From Perkinsus olseni (lineage: Eukaryota > Perkinsozoa > Perkinsida): a stretch of DNA of 64,000 nucleotides. The notes under the pieces were generated by a model. The model had not been told where the DNA came from, made no database searches, and saw only the letters and a list, made by a program, of their open reading frames with translations. Both the position numbers and the translations under genes were made by a program. Positions 27,295-45,604 of this stretch are shown in pieces. The stretch spans positions 1 to 64,000 of the forward strand of contig JABANN010000130.1 of assembly GCA_013115125.1 (NCBI GenBank), in the 5' to 3' direction. The number at the start of each line of letters is the position of its first letter. The stretch's first letter is position 1.

Positions 27295-27757
27295 TCCGAA
27301 TGCTCGATCGTCACAACTCGTAAGACGTAGAAAATGAGAAGGCGTGTAGAGGTATTGGCATCAGCCGTTCCGAACGCAACGTGTGAAGGGTCCCATTCAC
27401 CGCCGTACCTGGCACAAAGTAGCGCGGTTCAACCATGATAGTTGATAACCAACCGATGGCTAAGGACCGCATATGGTGACGGGGCGGAGGGCTCTCGGCT
27501 AGCACAACCCGGCACGCGTGCATTGTAGAAGTCTTCCCTCCACGGGGGGACAGGAATGCGAACTGATTAGCCACACAGAGACCAGCATAGCTTCCGATGG
27601 ATCGCATTGGGGATGGAAGGCTCGACTTCTTCGAGCCTGTGAATGCAATGCGGGCTCATGTAATTTCCGTCCGATGGCCGGGGGCGTCACCCATACGCGT
27701 AGACAGGGCGACTGTCCCGAATTGTTTAATTCATTGACCGCGAATAGCTTCTTCTGA
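27295..27757. other. Intergenic, 5' flank of KMO copy A
   Basis: No gene is seen. The last 18 bases before the ATG (ACCGCGAATAGCTTCTTCTG) are repeated just before the start of copy B, so the duplicated unit includes some 5' leader. Confidence 0.5.
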
Positions 27758-30114
<2,357 letters not shown>

Positions 30115-30635
30115 TTGATCCAAGGGCTACTCCATGGCCGCAGAGTAAAGAGTTTCTTATCAGTTAAAGTTGCGTTCAAAGTTAAAGAGGAGGCTTCCCA
30201 CGCTACACACAAATTCTTTAGCGCGAACTACGAGATAGATCAAGAGCCACTCATAAAGCTGTTATACAAGCCTCATTGCTTTGCAGCCATCACAAGCCAA
30301 CACCAACGCATGAGGGCCATGACTCTCGGTACTCGAACACACACGACCACAGTATGATTTAGAGGGGTACAATTCTCACAGAGCCAATCCGAAACGGGTG
30401 TAACCCTAGGGAATACGATGGTCATGTGCAAAGAACGGCAGACGGGCACGCGGAATGTCGCCGTACAGCAGCCGTGACGTGGCTGTTGTCACGTGACGCT
30501 CACCGATGGTCCATGAACAACAGATTGGACACCGCTACAGTGACAGGGACACCACTACTGTAAATAGAGGAATTCGATGATTCATAGAAGTCGAGCTGAC
30601 TGGCTATCTCACCAACCGCGAATAGCTTCTTCTGA
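30115..30635. other. Spacer between KMO copies
   Basis: No gene is seen. It ends in the duplicated leader ACCGCGAATAGCTTCTTCTG that also precedes copy A. Confidence 0.5.
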
Positions 30636-33382
<2,747 letters not shown>

Positions 33383-35415
33383 CTGGCGAAGTGGTCGCAA
33401 ATACCCTGATTGTGATCAGGGCTTAACAAGCTGAGTTTTTTTAATCTTTGATTACGCAATAGACGATTCTGCACACTCGTACCTCTTTTCGTACGTGCTC
33501 GCAAGTAGGCATACTCTGCTGGTACTCGCACATCCGGTACGATTGGTTTTGCCAGTCTACGCTAAACTCTCTTCACGAGATAGCCTCGCTCACGTTACAC
33601 CAGTCAGGGGGCAGCAAAGTTCTTCCCTGGCCACACTAGAGCTTCTCCATTCATTGATTGCTCCGAGTTCGATATGGGAGGCGAATGGTAGTTATTATTC
33701 CACGCCAGACGTTGTTTAATGAGGATGCTACAGACACTTTACCAAAATGTAAAGTGCGTGAGACACCGCGTATCGTTATGTCAAATAGTTCAGCTCCGAT
33801 CATGTCCAACGAGCGCTCCAGGTTGATTGAACCATTCGCTGGTTGGTCGGCTACTTACGCCCGTTGTTGCAGGAGAGAGAAGCAGCAGCAGCAGCCGCAT
33901 TAAGGACGAGTGGTCTCTTTGAGTTCGGCATCATTGTGCTGTGTATCGGCATTCAAGCCATGTGAGCAGCAAAACGCGGCTCTCTAGCTATGACTTTCGT
34001 AGCGTGATCTAATTGAAGATAATGAGTACTTAGTGTACGATGATGAGTGATGCAGGATAATCGTATCAACTCATTTCAGTGTGTAATCTCGTACTCAATA
34101 GTCTCATCTTCCTATGGATTCTTCATCGAATTTGCGTTTACGGAGTGGTGAAGATCGTGAGCCTCGGACATGGAAGTCTTGAGATCGGTAGCAAGATAGC
34201 AGGAAGAGCTCCCAGCCCCATGTATAGCTGTGAGTCTCTGTGGCCGTCGTCGCTTATCATCGGTCCCTGCTCACCACAAGGACCATTCCTTATGAGTATC
34301 AGTATGGGGAAGGCTGGAGTTAATACTCATCGGCAGAGCGAAGGAAGAGCGCTCCTAGGGCGTCTATCACTACCGATAGACAAGAATGGCGCTGTCGAAA
34401 GCCTCATCACAGGCGGCACTCGTGACCCTTCGCGTGTGACATCGTTATTGCACTAAACATCACATCGTGATGATCGCAGCAGTTTACCCCATGTCGAGAT
34501 AGCACTTGAGGATGCGCGTTCACTACTACTAAGCCGAACTAAAGGTGTTCTGTGAGACAGGAAGGCACAACACTATGACAGTCAACGCATGTTGCTCGAC
34601 TCTGGGTGAGGATACCCTACTCGCTGTGATGGGGCCTCCAAACCTGCAGGTCGAAATGATGACACAAGATGTGTAGTGGTATCCATGCTTTGTTGCTGTG
34701 CTCTTCTGAGACGCATGACCAAGTCGTACACTTCCTTATGACTGTGCTTCACCTTCGACGGTGTACCACCTACGGACACGCATCGTGAATCGAGCAGCGA
34801 TGGACATTTTCCTAAGGCGTACTTGCGCTCTGCTCGGGCGCATGTCGCGATCGGCGAGGAAGAGGTACGCTCAGACCAGAGCTGCTCTTGACTTTCCAGT
34901 CGGATGTCCCTAGAGAGCTCGCAGAAGCGTCGCAAACCGCCGGGACCTCCTTACCCGGCTGGGAGCTCGTTTTCCGTGAACGGGTATGACCCGGAACCGC
35001 CATGCTCCCTGCAGTCTCCCGGCCGGCCTCTCGATCCTCGTGTCCTGACGCTGCGAGCTCAGCGAGAAAAGTACGTAACGGCTCTTAGGCTTGGCACCTT
35101 CCGTCCGTATGGAAGCCTTTCTCATGCCATCCTCTTGCTCATCCGCCCGCCTCGCCCTATTGGACCGTCTTCGTAGTAGCCAAGCAGTGAAAGTCCCCAC
35201 CTTGCAACACACGGACCTCGGAATTCCACCGTCTTTCTCTGCTCCCGGCCTGCTTCCTGCAATAGTAATCGAGGTGGCTTCTCGAGTGCGGCCATCGATC
35301 GTTGCCCACATGTCCGTCACTCGGCCGTTCACGTTCTGCGATTCTCTCGTAGCACCTGGACTATGGTTAGTTCCAATTGGCAGCAGCAATTGCTGCACGC
35401 TCTAGATCGGAGCAC
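33383..35415. other. No identified gene
   Basis: About 2 kb separate the KMO pair from the minus-strand armadillo gene. A minus-strand open frame at 34910-35398 (162 codons) and a plus-strand one at 34904-35176 overlap. Neither shows a family motif, and both are arginine- and proline-rich, as GC-rich shadow frames often are. Nothing else was found. Confidence 0.35.
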
Positions 35416-38400
35416 TCACTCCCGAAGTTCATCCGAGAGGGCCTCCAATGCTCGCTCAGCCTTCTCTCTCACTGCGGCATGTCCAGGAACAGCATGCAGA
35501 GCAGTATGCAGGATTTCGATGGCTCCCTTTTCTGCTAGCTCGGACCCGCCGTCGCGGCCTAGAATGCCAATCGAGGATATAACCTAGACGCATAACGCAA
35601 GAAATAAAAAGGCTGACTCATCTCACTGGTGGTTAACGATCTCACCTCGAGCATCGTTTGAGAGTCACTTGGAGCACACCTAGCAGCCTTGACGATGACA
35701 CTCGCCCCACCGGAGTTGATGACAGCTTCTCGAGACGCTCGATTCACCTGCCTCGTAAGTCCTCCTCACAGAGCTCAGTAAGTGCAACCGTCCGGGCAGA
35801 AGCGGTGCCGCATCAGCAATCGTAATGAACTCATCATGCTTAGCGAGGGCTGTGATGCTACCTGTGCGATGCGGTTCACCAGGTAGACCGCGACGAGGGG
35901 GAACTCAAAGTCAGTCTCGTCTTCGATGCAAACGGAGGTAGAAGATGCCAGCCGGGCACCTGTAGCCCCCGGAAAAACACACTTGGTTTCACTTTCCGCG
36001 GCCCACCTGCCCTGGACCCCACTTTCGACGGCGATTCCGTGGACAGGGCGCTCAATCTCATCTTGCAGTCTTCGAGATGTTTCTCAGCCGAGGACAGCAA
36101 ACCTGTGAGAAAATCGGTCGCCCCTCGCCCATACGTACAAGCCTGATCGTGCCCACAAGAGCGTCTACAGACCTCGTGGATGGCCCACCCGCGACTGCAT
36201 TGCTCTGCATCACCTCCTCGACCATCTCTGGCACCAGAGCCAGTTCTGCTATCGCTTCTATCGCTATCCGTCCGTCGGGCAGCCTAGCATAGAGTAGGTC
36301 CCAAGCCCTAGAGGCACATTCTACGCAGCTCACTGGAGCATAGACAGGAGCATCGACGCCACCCCTAGGCGGCATAGCTCTCGCCCGACATTGGGAACTC
36401 CTCTAGCAAGGCTGGCCACGGACGCCGCAGCTGCAGCCTGATGTGTAGGCCACCTCGCTCCTCCGAGTACTTGCGTTGGCAACCGACCTTTAAGCTTGGG
36501 TCCTCGCTCGCCAGCATCTCGACAGCTATCCGGAGTATGTCGGTGTTGGCAACCATACCCGCCTTCAATCTCATATTCGTAGCAAGATGGGCCACCACCC
36601 GCATGCGACCACAACGGACTCCAACACTGGAAAGATTCTACGTTGATCTCGTAAAGCGCTCGCCTACCTGTGCCTGCCACTGCGTAAGTTGCACACGATG
36701 GCCGGTACGCCTACAGCGACCAGCCTCTCAACAACTTCATCATCGTCCAGGCTGACTTGAGTGAGGCCCCAAAGGGCGTGCTCCAGTACGGTGGCCTCCT
36801 CAGAGGTCAGCAGACGAGAGAGTGCCGCCACTAACTTGAACGTGTACTCGACGCCTGCTCCGTGGCAAGCAGCCAGGCTAGAGACAAGCCACGCTGCATG
36901 TGATCGCACCGAGAGGGGTCCTCCAGTCGCTAGCTGCACGAGAGAGGCCAACGCTGAGGGAGCATCGCCGTCTAGGTCGACCAGTAGCCTCCGGAATGAC
37001 GGGTCAGGACGAGCAAGAGCGTAGATGAGCTCGATGATGGCACAGCGACTGGCTGACGCGTTTTCTCGGCGCAGCAGAGAGAATACTGTTCGCGCGTGCA
37101 TCTCCTCCCTGAGAGTAGATGCAGCTCTGTGGTCACGGGCTAGCTCAAGGAGGAAGCCCGTAATACGAAGCGTCGTCTGCTGGTCTGTCGTCGGGCTGGT
37201 GAGCAACGCCAAGGACTTCTCGATCAAGGTCGAGCTCGCGAGGTTCTCCATGGTCTCTGGAGATGTACAGCCCAATTGCAGAGAGGCGAACAGCCTCGGT
37301 AGCGTCCGCTGGTCAGCTGCTGTGAGGGCGGCTTCTACTACGGAGGGGCTCAGAATGCCCTTAACGTGTATGACGCTCCTTGAGGCCTCCACTCTGGCTA
37401 GCTCTTGAACGAGACCGACAGCTTCATGAAGGATCTCCGCGGTGGTGGGGGGAGATAACATGCCCACCATTGAACCAGCCAGGTGCTCGTAGTCGCCTCG
37501 GTCCATCCCTTGGCGGCTATGGCCGAGCACGGCGGTGATCACACGCAGGAGTCCAGCAACTGAGTCACGATGGCTGTCGCTGATGGCTGGGAGCAGCTCA
37601 AAAAGCATCCGCCGCCGCGGCCGGAGTATGGCTAGGACTATGGGCCAGGAGCGTGCCCGGTCCAGTGCCTACACTAAGCAGGGCCAACAGGCGAGGTTTG
37701 TGCTCGAACTACCGAGAACAGCGGGAACACCAGACTATCAGCGATATCTGACTCGGCTAGCTCGGCTCCATGAAGCATCTACGGAGAGGCTCCATAGAGT
37801 GCACTGACTCGACCAGCTGACGCCGAAGTCATCCAAAACTCGAGAAAAAAGACGAAGGCACGCACACCTCGGAAGCCACGGCGTCCATGATCTCTTCGAG
37901 TACGGGAGCATTCGAACAAACTAGCTCCAACGCATGAGGGCAAGGTGGGGATGCAACGGCAACAAGGAAGGCGTGCCTGGGCGGGTGAGTGCGCACAAGG
38001 AGGTTGATGATGCAGGGCTAACCATGTCCAGTATGGGCTAATGCCCCACCCTGGTGACCCGCATTTGAGGATGACCTCCATCATTTTCGGAGCTCCGATG
38101 AGGGCACACACAGAGTCAGAGACAGCGGGCTGCTGTTGTGCGAGCAGGGACCTACAGGAGGCCTTTCATTAACGGCCCTCCAGCGAGAGATTCCCAACCT
38201 CAGCAAAGCGAAGGCACGCCGCCTTGTGGCCACAGGCTGGTCGAGGTCACCGATGCAGGCAAGCCAGTCCTTGGCGCAGTCCAGCAGGAGTTCTATCCGG
38301 TCTTCTGGACCCTGAGCACGCAGACTACGGTCAGCCGCTGTTGATTTTCCGAGCTGTATCGCACCGCAGTCTCGCCTTCCGCGGTCAGAGTGCGACACAG

Positions 38401-40870
38401 CTCCCCGTAAGCGTCAAAGATACCCTCCTGCACTCCCTCAACTTCCGACCGTCGCAAGGCGGACAAGGTGCGGAGCATGCAGAGCCACGCGGGGCGACTC
38501 AGGTCTCGGCGCGCCTGCCAGCGTTCCACTGGTTGCTTAAGATTCTGACCTTCTTCTACCGCTAGTGGGAGCAGGTCTTGCAGAATGCGGTTATGAGTCT
38601 CCGGCTCGGCATCGTAAGTGAGCGCTACGAGACAGCCGACCGCGGCCATCTGCGGGGACTGAGGAGTCAACATAGCTGGCTGATGCGGGATCTGCGATGG
38701 ATCACCATCGGAGTGGCTTTGACGTGGAGGTTGTCGTCTCTGGCGCTCTCTATCAGCGCCGCCTCCAGCGAAGCAGGCGGTGTGTCCACTAGTCCAGCTC
38801 GCATGGTAGGGGTCAGGACGCTAGGCGATCCCGAAGCCATCCGCCCTGACCAGAAATGACTGACTGTCGATGCGACAGTGGAGGACCCGCCGGAAGTCGC
38901 TAACTTCACCAATGGTACATTCCCGTTCATAGAATAACGAGCAACAGAAGAAGCCTTCGGTAAGAGGTATTCGCATGGAATATCTGCACGTTCCCAAAGG
39001 CGATTCGCAGCGAATCATTGCCGCCCTTAGAGGAGACCCTCAGCGCACGCGGAAGGATCCAAAGATACGCTTCCGACTGGGTTACTTGTTGCCACCCAGA
39101 GCCCCATGATGGCTGTCCTGCGGATCGCAACGGACCGGGAGTCAGCCAAGATGAGGAGACTTCGAATGAGGGAATGCTGCAGCTGCTGCGGGGCATAGCT
39201 GATGGGCTGCTCGGCCGTGATGAACCGTAGCAGGCTCCTGCGGACGAGAGATGCGACCGATTCCACTCGTAACCGTCGGATGTACTTCGCGCACGCAAGC
39301 TGAACGTCATCGTCGTCAAGTGACCAGCAGAGGCTGACCAGCCGTCCCACACCTCCCTCGGCAACCTATTCGACGGCGGTATCAGCCAGAGAGGTCGTCC
39401 GAAGCTAGAGGACCCACCAACGGTTCTGAAAAGTCCGCTTGGAGGTAGAGAAAGGCCATCAAGTTCATGGCTTCGAGGCAAACTCGGGTGTCCGAGCTGC
39501 GACACAGCTGAGCCAGAGTTCTTATCTGGGTAAGGAGAGTCGAGGAGTCATCAGGATATGTCGCTACAAGATCCTGGGCCACATCGCCAGCTCTGAGGAG
39601 CTCTGCGAAGGAATGGATGGCCTCTTTCCTAGCCTCGCAGCACCGGGACAGGGATAGCTCGTGATGCCTGAGGGGCATCGTGAGAACGAAGTGGTGGAAT
39701 TGCGATACACTACAGACTGGCCTCTCCCAGATGGCTGATCTCGGCGGCCTCGGCACCAGATAGCTGACCGAAGGCGATATTAACCAGCGAGTTGACCTCC
39801 TGCTGCAGTGCATCGTCGTCTCCCGACACGCTAGTAAGCAGTAGGAGATCACGGATCCAGCTAAGGACTGAGCTATTGTACTCAGTGGCGCCTTGGTTGG
39901 ATGCCAAGAAGGCCAAGGTCCATGCCGCATTGAGCCGGACCTGGGACAACACTCGATATTGGATGGACATATGGATAGGATGAGGAGGAGTGCTCGAGGA
40001 AAGCCTTTCGTAGTGGCCATTGCTTTGGACGGCTAGTGGCTTCCGTTGGAGAGCGCCTCACCCGCGTACATCCGCGACATCAGAGATCGCCAATCGGTGG
40101 AGGGTAGTGGACACGCTGGCGTCGGACATGCCCTTCAGGTTCACTGGGCTACTGGCAAGGTGAGAGAGGGCTGCCGAGATCCAGACAGCTGCCTGAGTGG
40201 AAGTAAAAAGCCGCAGTCAGTCGCCGCCAGACCTTCACCTTCGCAGGAGTCGCCTCTCCGCGAGAGGTTGTTAATGCTTCGAGAATGAGGTCGAGTGCGC
40301 CCTCATCGACCAGCATCGTTTGTGTTGCTGTATGCTGCAACAGCAAGCCTGGAGCATTAAAAAACAAAGAATGTCTTCATTTCTCTGCCAAGAACCTCCG
40401 TGAAAACACGCTGAGCGTCGGGGAACCGAAGAAAAGGCGTGGAGTTCTTACAGACGGCAGCGCCCAGGCTGACAAGGGGAGACATGCCGTCCTCAGTCGT
40501 CGCAGCTGCGATCAGATGCCGCCATAGATCTGCAATCTTGCCCCACTCGACGACGAGCGCCGTAGCACTGTCCTCGTGTAACGACAGAGAAGATAGAGCC
40601 AAACAAGCATGCCCTAGAACCTACTCAGCGACAATTGTATCGCCTCGAAGCCGGGCACTATGGGAGCCAGCCAGTATGTACCCGGGCGATCGCTATCGGA
40701 ACGGCAGTCACGGGTCGCTTCTCGGGCTCGAATCATGACGGTGCAAGCTCACCTCTTGCTCTTGCTGGGGGTCTATGAGCCTAGCAAGAGCGGTCATGGT
40801 ATGGTCTAGCATGTAACACCGGGACTGGTCATCATCGGCCAGACAGAATACGGCTAGGGGTAGATACCTG
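35416..40870 (-). CDS. Armadillo/HEAT-repeat protein gene(s)
   Basis: The minus strand carries many helical, leucine- and alanine-rich exons typical of ARM repeats. The longest (36664-37608) holds LRVITAVLGHSRQGMDRG, STLIEKSLALLTSP, ITGFLLELARDHRAASTL, VRSHAAWLVSSLAACHGAG and VLEHALWGLTQVSLDDDEVV. Others are NAAWTLAFLASNQGATEYNS and EVNSLVNIAFGQLSGAEAAE near 39720-39950, QHTATQTMLVDEGALDLILE near 40270-40350, LALSSLSLHEDSATALVV near 40550-40600 and LPLAVFCLADDDQSRCYM near 40800-40870. The 3' end is clear: AIEILHTALHTAVPGHA, then ALEALSDELRE and TGA at 35416. Such proteins are scaffolds or importin-like adaptors. Whether this is one long gene (perhaps over 1,300 residues) or two tandem genes split near 37.6-38.1 kb is not settled. 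Start not found. Confidence 0.6.
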
Positions 40871-41179
40871 GAGACGTTCGTCCACAACTCTTATGTACAG
40901 CACTGCTCGAGCAGTATGAAGCGTGTTCTCTTTAAGTACGAGTTGTCGTGAAGCGAAGTCTCCAGAATTTCGTTCAGGAGAAAGCCCTAACGGCATTGTG
41001 ACCTAGCGGTGTGGGGCGAGACACATGAGCTGATGGCCGGTAGCGAGCTACTGCCTTCATCAGTGGACGATCTCTACTCATCCATGCGATGATGTTGAAC
41101 TATAGATAGGCAACAACGTCCTGACTTCTATGTACGCGTCTTAGACTTTTCTATTCAACGGTTACGGATCCGAACCGCA

Positions 41180-42216
41180 TCATGCGATTTTCCAGTCGCA
41201 ATCGCCAACGTTGAGGGCTTGTCTGGTGAAGTCGCCCATCTGTACGTACTTATGGAAGACTTGATCATTGCTCAAGATCTGCACCAGTAGTCGCAAGCCG
41301 TTCGGAGCTCTACCGAAACACGCAGCAGAAGAGGCATCCGTCACCACGAGAACATGAAGGTATCTGCCGAGCCGTCGGCCAGCCGATAGTGCATTTGCCA
41401 GTCTCACTTTGCCACAGCGAGGCGACTCCCAGCTGAGAGGCTCCCAAGCTCTTCAACCAAGGTTGCAATAAAGGAGGGCTCTGAGAGTGCGGAGACCTCG
41501 CACTCACGTGAACTCACGGCTGACCCTACTCGGATCTTCGCACTGCCTAGCTGCGGCCCTTCTGGCGAACACCATCTGAAGGCCTTCGAAGTCTTTACCA
41601 ACATCCGTGGCTATACCCTCAAGCCTACGGACTCAAGCGCTATCATGAGAAGGTGGTGGAGTCTCCATGGACTTACCATGAGAGTCCCCGCCGCAGAAAC
41701 GAAAGATGGTTTCCTTGTGAAGGTCTGTGTAGATTTCCAATTCGAGGAGCGTGTTCGTCTTCATCGGTTTCTTCCTCTGTTTCTTCGATAATAACCTGTA
41801 CTATGCCCTTCCTCACTGTAAAGCGAACACGATCGAATTCGGGCCTCCAAGCCGGTCTTGTGTAGAAACGTAGTACACTGTTCACAAGGACCGTCATTAA
41901 TCCTGCTACCAGGATGCCTAGCCAAGAGAAGAAGGAGAACGGACTGGGCGCTCGAGCTCGAGAAATGAGGATGAGCCTCACCAACAAGGCGAAGTCCTCT
42001 CAAGCGTACCGGCATGAAAGGCTTCTCGCGACACCTTAATCGCCGCTTATATTCCTTGGTAAGGCCTGTGTTAGCCCGGTCGACAGTCGTTAGAGCTCCA
42101 GCTGGGACTCTCTGATGTCCGCGATCCGCACTGACTGGAGATGCCGCATCACTCATTGCGCGGGTGTTGATACACTCTGCTGCAATTCGGAGAATCTTAT
42201 CCTCATTTCCATCCAT
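41180..42216 (-). CDS. Uncharacterised protein, possible membrane segment and acidic tract
   Basis: From the ATG near 42216 the frame reads MDGNEDKILRIAAECINTRA, then EYKRRLRCREKPFMPVRLR. After a probable intron comes a hydrophobic stretch ILVAGLMTVLVNSVL, then RFTVRKGIVQVIIEETEEET and DEDEHAPR. A last exon with NGLRLLVQILSNDQVFHKYV ends at TGA 41180-41182. The order is continuous, but phases were not all verified and no family is recognised. It may instead contain the N-terminal end of the armadillo gene. Confidence 0.35.
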
Positions 42217-42683
42217 CCTTATACGAATTCATCCTGTCTAACAGATCTACAGTAGTCTCATGGATAAAATTTGCTCAGCGTTGTCACCTCGGGGGACTCG
42301 TTTCGGTTGCGCAATGATATCCTCCAGGGAGGGTACTGCTATCGAGCTGCTCGAATCGAGTCCATTCGATTGGTGTTCACCCTCGTTTCGCCTGCTCTAC
42401 CCTCCACACGAAGACATTCTAATGTGAGCCAGACTCTTCAACGCAAGAGCTAGAAGATCGAAAAAACTATGGTGCGATCACAGTGCTCAGGGCTGCTCCG
42501 TTGAGAGGCGGGCAGCAAGGGAAACGAAGAGTGTTGGACACATGGACAGCTACTGAGAGGGTCTCCTCTACGGAAAGTTCCGCCCACGGCTACAGTTTAA
42601 CATTCAGTTGGCTCAAAGACGATCTGCTCTCTCTCGTTAAGCAGCAGTAATAATGATGGTGAACAATATGGCGACAGCTGCTC

Positions 42684-45450
42684 TCAGTTGTTCAGTGAAG
42701 GGACGAAGTCACAACCAACCAAGTCGATGTCTTTTAACACGTCGACTACGTCATCTCGAGTGACCGAGCGAGGGTTGGCGAAGGTCCACCTAGGAAGGCA
42801 GCAGCAGAGTTGTGCTACGGCGAAGGGAACGAGCTCACCTGAAGAAGTTGTACTCTCCGGTAAAGGTGATCATGGCCAAGCCAAGATTCTGCATACGGTC
42901 CTTGCAGTAAGGAATGACCTGTTGAACGCACAGCTAAGACGAGATACGAAAAGACCTTATCGCAGCTATCGGGCCGGAGCAAGAACCCCGCTCCTTACCT
43001 GACAGAGCATCGAGGCTTCGTCCGGGGAGAGAGCTCCCGAAGAAGGTTTGAGATGATTGAGCGAGGGTGGGATGTACCTTCAATAACAGAGAGCCTCAGG
43101 GCACAGCGGCATTGGGGGATAGGGACTACCAGAAGCAGACATTGGCGTACTCGGGGTCGTGGTGTAGCTCGAAGCGTCCCGAGAATTGGCTCGACTTGTC
43201 GCTCTGGGTGATCACTTTTGCAGCGTATTGCGAGAGCTCGATCGCTGATGGAATCATCGAATCCGTGAGACGCACGCATCAACATAAGATACGGCGCAAA
43301 ATGCTCGTATTGCATCGGACCAGACTTACCCCACTCGACTCGGTGGCGTAGAGCCTCATCTCCGATATGCTTCCAAGCCAGCCAGATCTTGAACGCGTCA
43401 GGGCGTCTTCCACCTAGACCAGGAGAGAGATTGTCTCGGCAGTGCGGCGGCATCAACGCGGCCTCCTCCCACACTGAATGGTCCAGTCGCCTCTGTCCAT
43501 GTCCCCATGCAACTTCTCCTTCTGGAAGAGGTAGGGCGCCTGAGTGCCGTTGCAGGCATGTAGCTGAGAGAAACCAGAGGGTCGGAGTCGAGTGAACGGA
43601 GAGGACTGACCAGACCACGGCCCTTCCTATGGACCACCATGCTGCACTGAAGTGGCGCTCCGACCTGACAGAGACTTCACTGTCTAGACGATCGACGTGA
43701 ATAGTCCACCATCTTATGCGGATTCCAGCAGAAGGAGTCGACCTTCTCAACCCCTCTCAGTAGGCGGTCACGGGTCGCAGGCGAGCCAAGCAGGGCCGCG
43801 CCACCTGCCGTCAGTGCGCTTCAGTAGGACTGCATTCACCCGAGCTGACCTTACCCCAGGCGCCATCGACATGCAGCCACAAACCGTATTTATCGCATAC
43901 CGCTCTCAAGCCGACCAGCTCATCGAAGGAACCTCAGGAGGACAGGTTAAATCTCGACAGCCGACCGACTGCAGTACCCCAAACTGTCGTCCCAGCAGTG
44001 GCACCAACAAAGAAGGGCTGCGAACCAGCTGCAAGATCGACTCGAATTTGCCTTTCCAGCTCCTCAGGTTTCATTCGACCTCGATCGTCTATTGGTATCT
44101 AATGCGTGTCACCATGGCCGACGGACTCAAGCCACGCGACAGCAAATGCAGTGACTTGAGACTTGCCGATTCGATAAGGCCAGTTCCGGCCACTTCGAAA
44201 GTGCGACAGAACCTCCCATTAATCAATCGAGATTGAGTTGCGCACTTTTCTACAATCAGCCAGTCGAGCAGCAAGCGACGAGAAAGACAACAGACGGACA
44301 TACGACATCAACTCACCTCCTTCATGTTGTCCTCACCGATCCCCATCAGATGCGCAGCTTTGGCATAGGAGTAGTGGGCTGCTGCCGAGCAGTAACTGTG
44401 CAAGACTCGTCCAGTACAGCGGCGTTGATCACAGTGGCTCACCAGACAAGCTGCCCTGGAAGAGCCTGGATGCCTTTGCGTTTCACTTCAGGAAACTTGA
44501 AAAACCTAGCCAGCTGGAGGCCGTATAAATTAGCGATGGATCCGCCAGGCACGAAGAGACCTATGAGCTTAGCTGGTTCAGTCCGGGGAGGGCAAGGCGT
44601 CTAACCTTCGGAGGTCGTGGGATCGAATCCCAGCAGCTGCACAGTCTTATCGATAACACTGGCTTCGACCATAACAAAAACAGGAGCGATCTCGAAGGTA
44701 TACGCGCTGGTATTGCACGCCACTGTGAGCATCTCGCCGACAAGGCCTGCGGAAGGTCAGCACGCTCTACCGCCATCTCCACGGGGGAGGGGTGAACCTT
44801 ACCAGATGCGTCGGAGCGACCGAAGAGTGTGTTGAAAAACTGGGGATGCCCAGTTCGGGCGGAGAGACGGAGCGTAGCGGCACATGCTGACACGATGGCC
44901 TCTGCGCCAACACGCTTGCCTGAGAGAAGAAAGCCACTGCAAGAGGAGTGTGGATGAATCAATTCTGCTAGGCTGACCAGCAACGTTAAAAGGCATAAGA
45001 GGTCTCCCGAGATACAGCCTTAATTCCTTGGAAAGAATTGAGCGAAGATGAGCTGCACGCTAGTCTTGGGCATACTACAGCAGCCTCCGAGGTGTCGAGG
45101 ACTCAGATTCAAAAGTTTCGAAGAATGGACCCAGGAGCCATAGAGAGCATAGAAGGATCTCTCTCAGCCGGCCTACCATCGTGTAGGGAGAGATCACATC
45201 CGCACTGTCGCATGATCTGATCTATCTCCTGAGGGTCCTTGAACTCAATGACCTTCTGGCCGCGGTCCTCAGCAGAGGCAACGTAATCTGAGGGAGCCGT
45301 GACCCCCATACGACTGAGTGAGGGCAATTCACCTCTAAGCATGGCGGTGACGCGGTCGAAGATCTCAGCGGGCTCTCCGCTGTCGCTGCTGCTACTGTGA
45401 ATCTTCATGTGACTTCGACAGCCGTCGGCATCTCCCATGAAAGGCGGCAT
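42684..45450 (-). CDS. PLP-dependent group II decarboxylase (cysteine sulfinate/glutamate type)
   Basis: The family removes the alpha-carboxylate of acidic amino acids, giving hypotaurine, beta-alanine or GABA. The N-terminal exon (to 45450) holds KVIEFKDPQEIDQIMRQCG. Then come GHPQFFNTLFGRSD near 44840-44880, TYAYTFEIAPVFVMVEAS, VPGGSIANLYGLQLARFFKF near 44500-44550, AKAAHLMGIGEDNM near 44330-44370, QPFFVGATAGTTVWG near 43960-44010, FDELVGLRAVCDKYGLWLHV then DGAWG near 43870-43930, the PLP lysine motif VDSFCWNPHKMV near 43690-43730, DAFKIWLAWKHIGDEALRHR near 43330-43400, and the C-terminus MITFTGEYNFFR followed by VTRDDVVDVLKDIDLVGCDF, stopping at 42684. The W-N-P-H-K motif and overall order fit CSAD/GADL1 as well as GAD. 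The substrate cannot be fixed from sequence alone. The gene looks whole. Confidence 0.86.
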
Positions 45451-45604
45451 AGGACGCGATAGGAAAAATGTCACTAACCTCACAACAGCAACAGCCTCCC
45501 TTCACGAGTGGATTGAAAACGCAACACTGCGGTGGCTCAAGTCAAAGGGCACAAGGGCATGTAATGATACTACGACTGATGAGGACTGCGGAAGGTGCAA
45601 CATG

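Noticed and set aside
34904-35405. Overlapping 90-, 104- and 162-codon frames on both strands
   Set aside because: Composition is that of GC-rich shadow frames and no motif supports either strand.
36664-37608. 314-codon frame considered as an importin-alpha gene
   Set aside because: The ARM-like helices are clear, but the importin-beta-binding domain and the W/N nuclear-signal pockets could not be found, so I kept the general ARM label.
44570-44645. tRNA-like string ending GATCGAATCCCAGCAGCTGC on the plus strand
   Set aside because: Acceptor and anticodon stems do not pair, and the minus strand encodes LGFDPTTSEG followed by a clean GT-AG intron of the decarboxylase gene, so the resemblance is chance.
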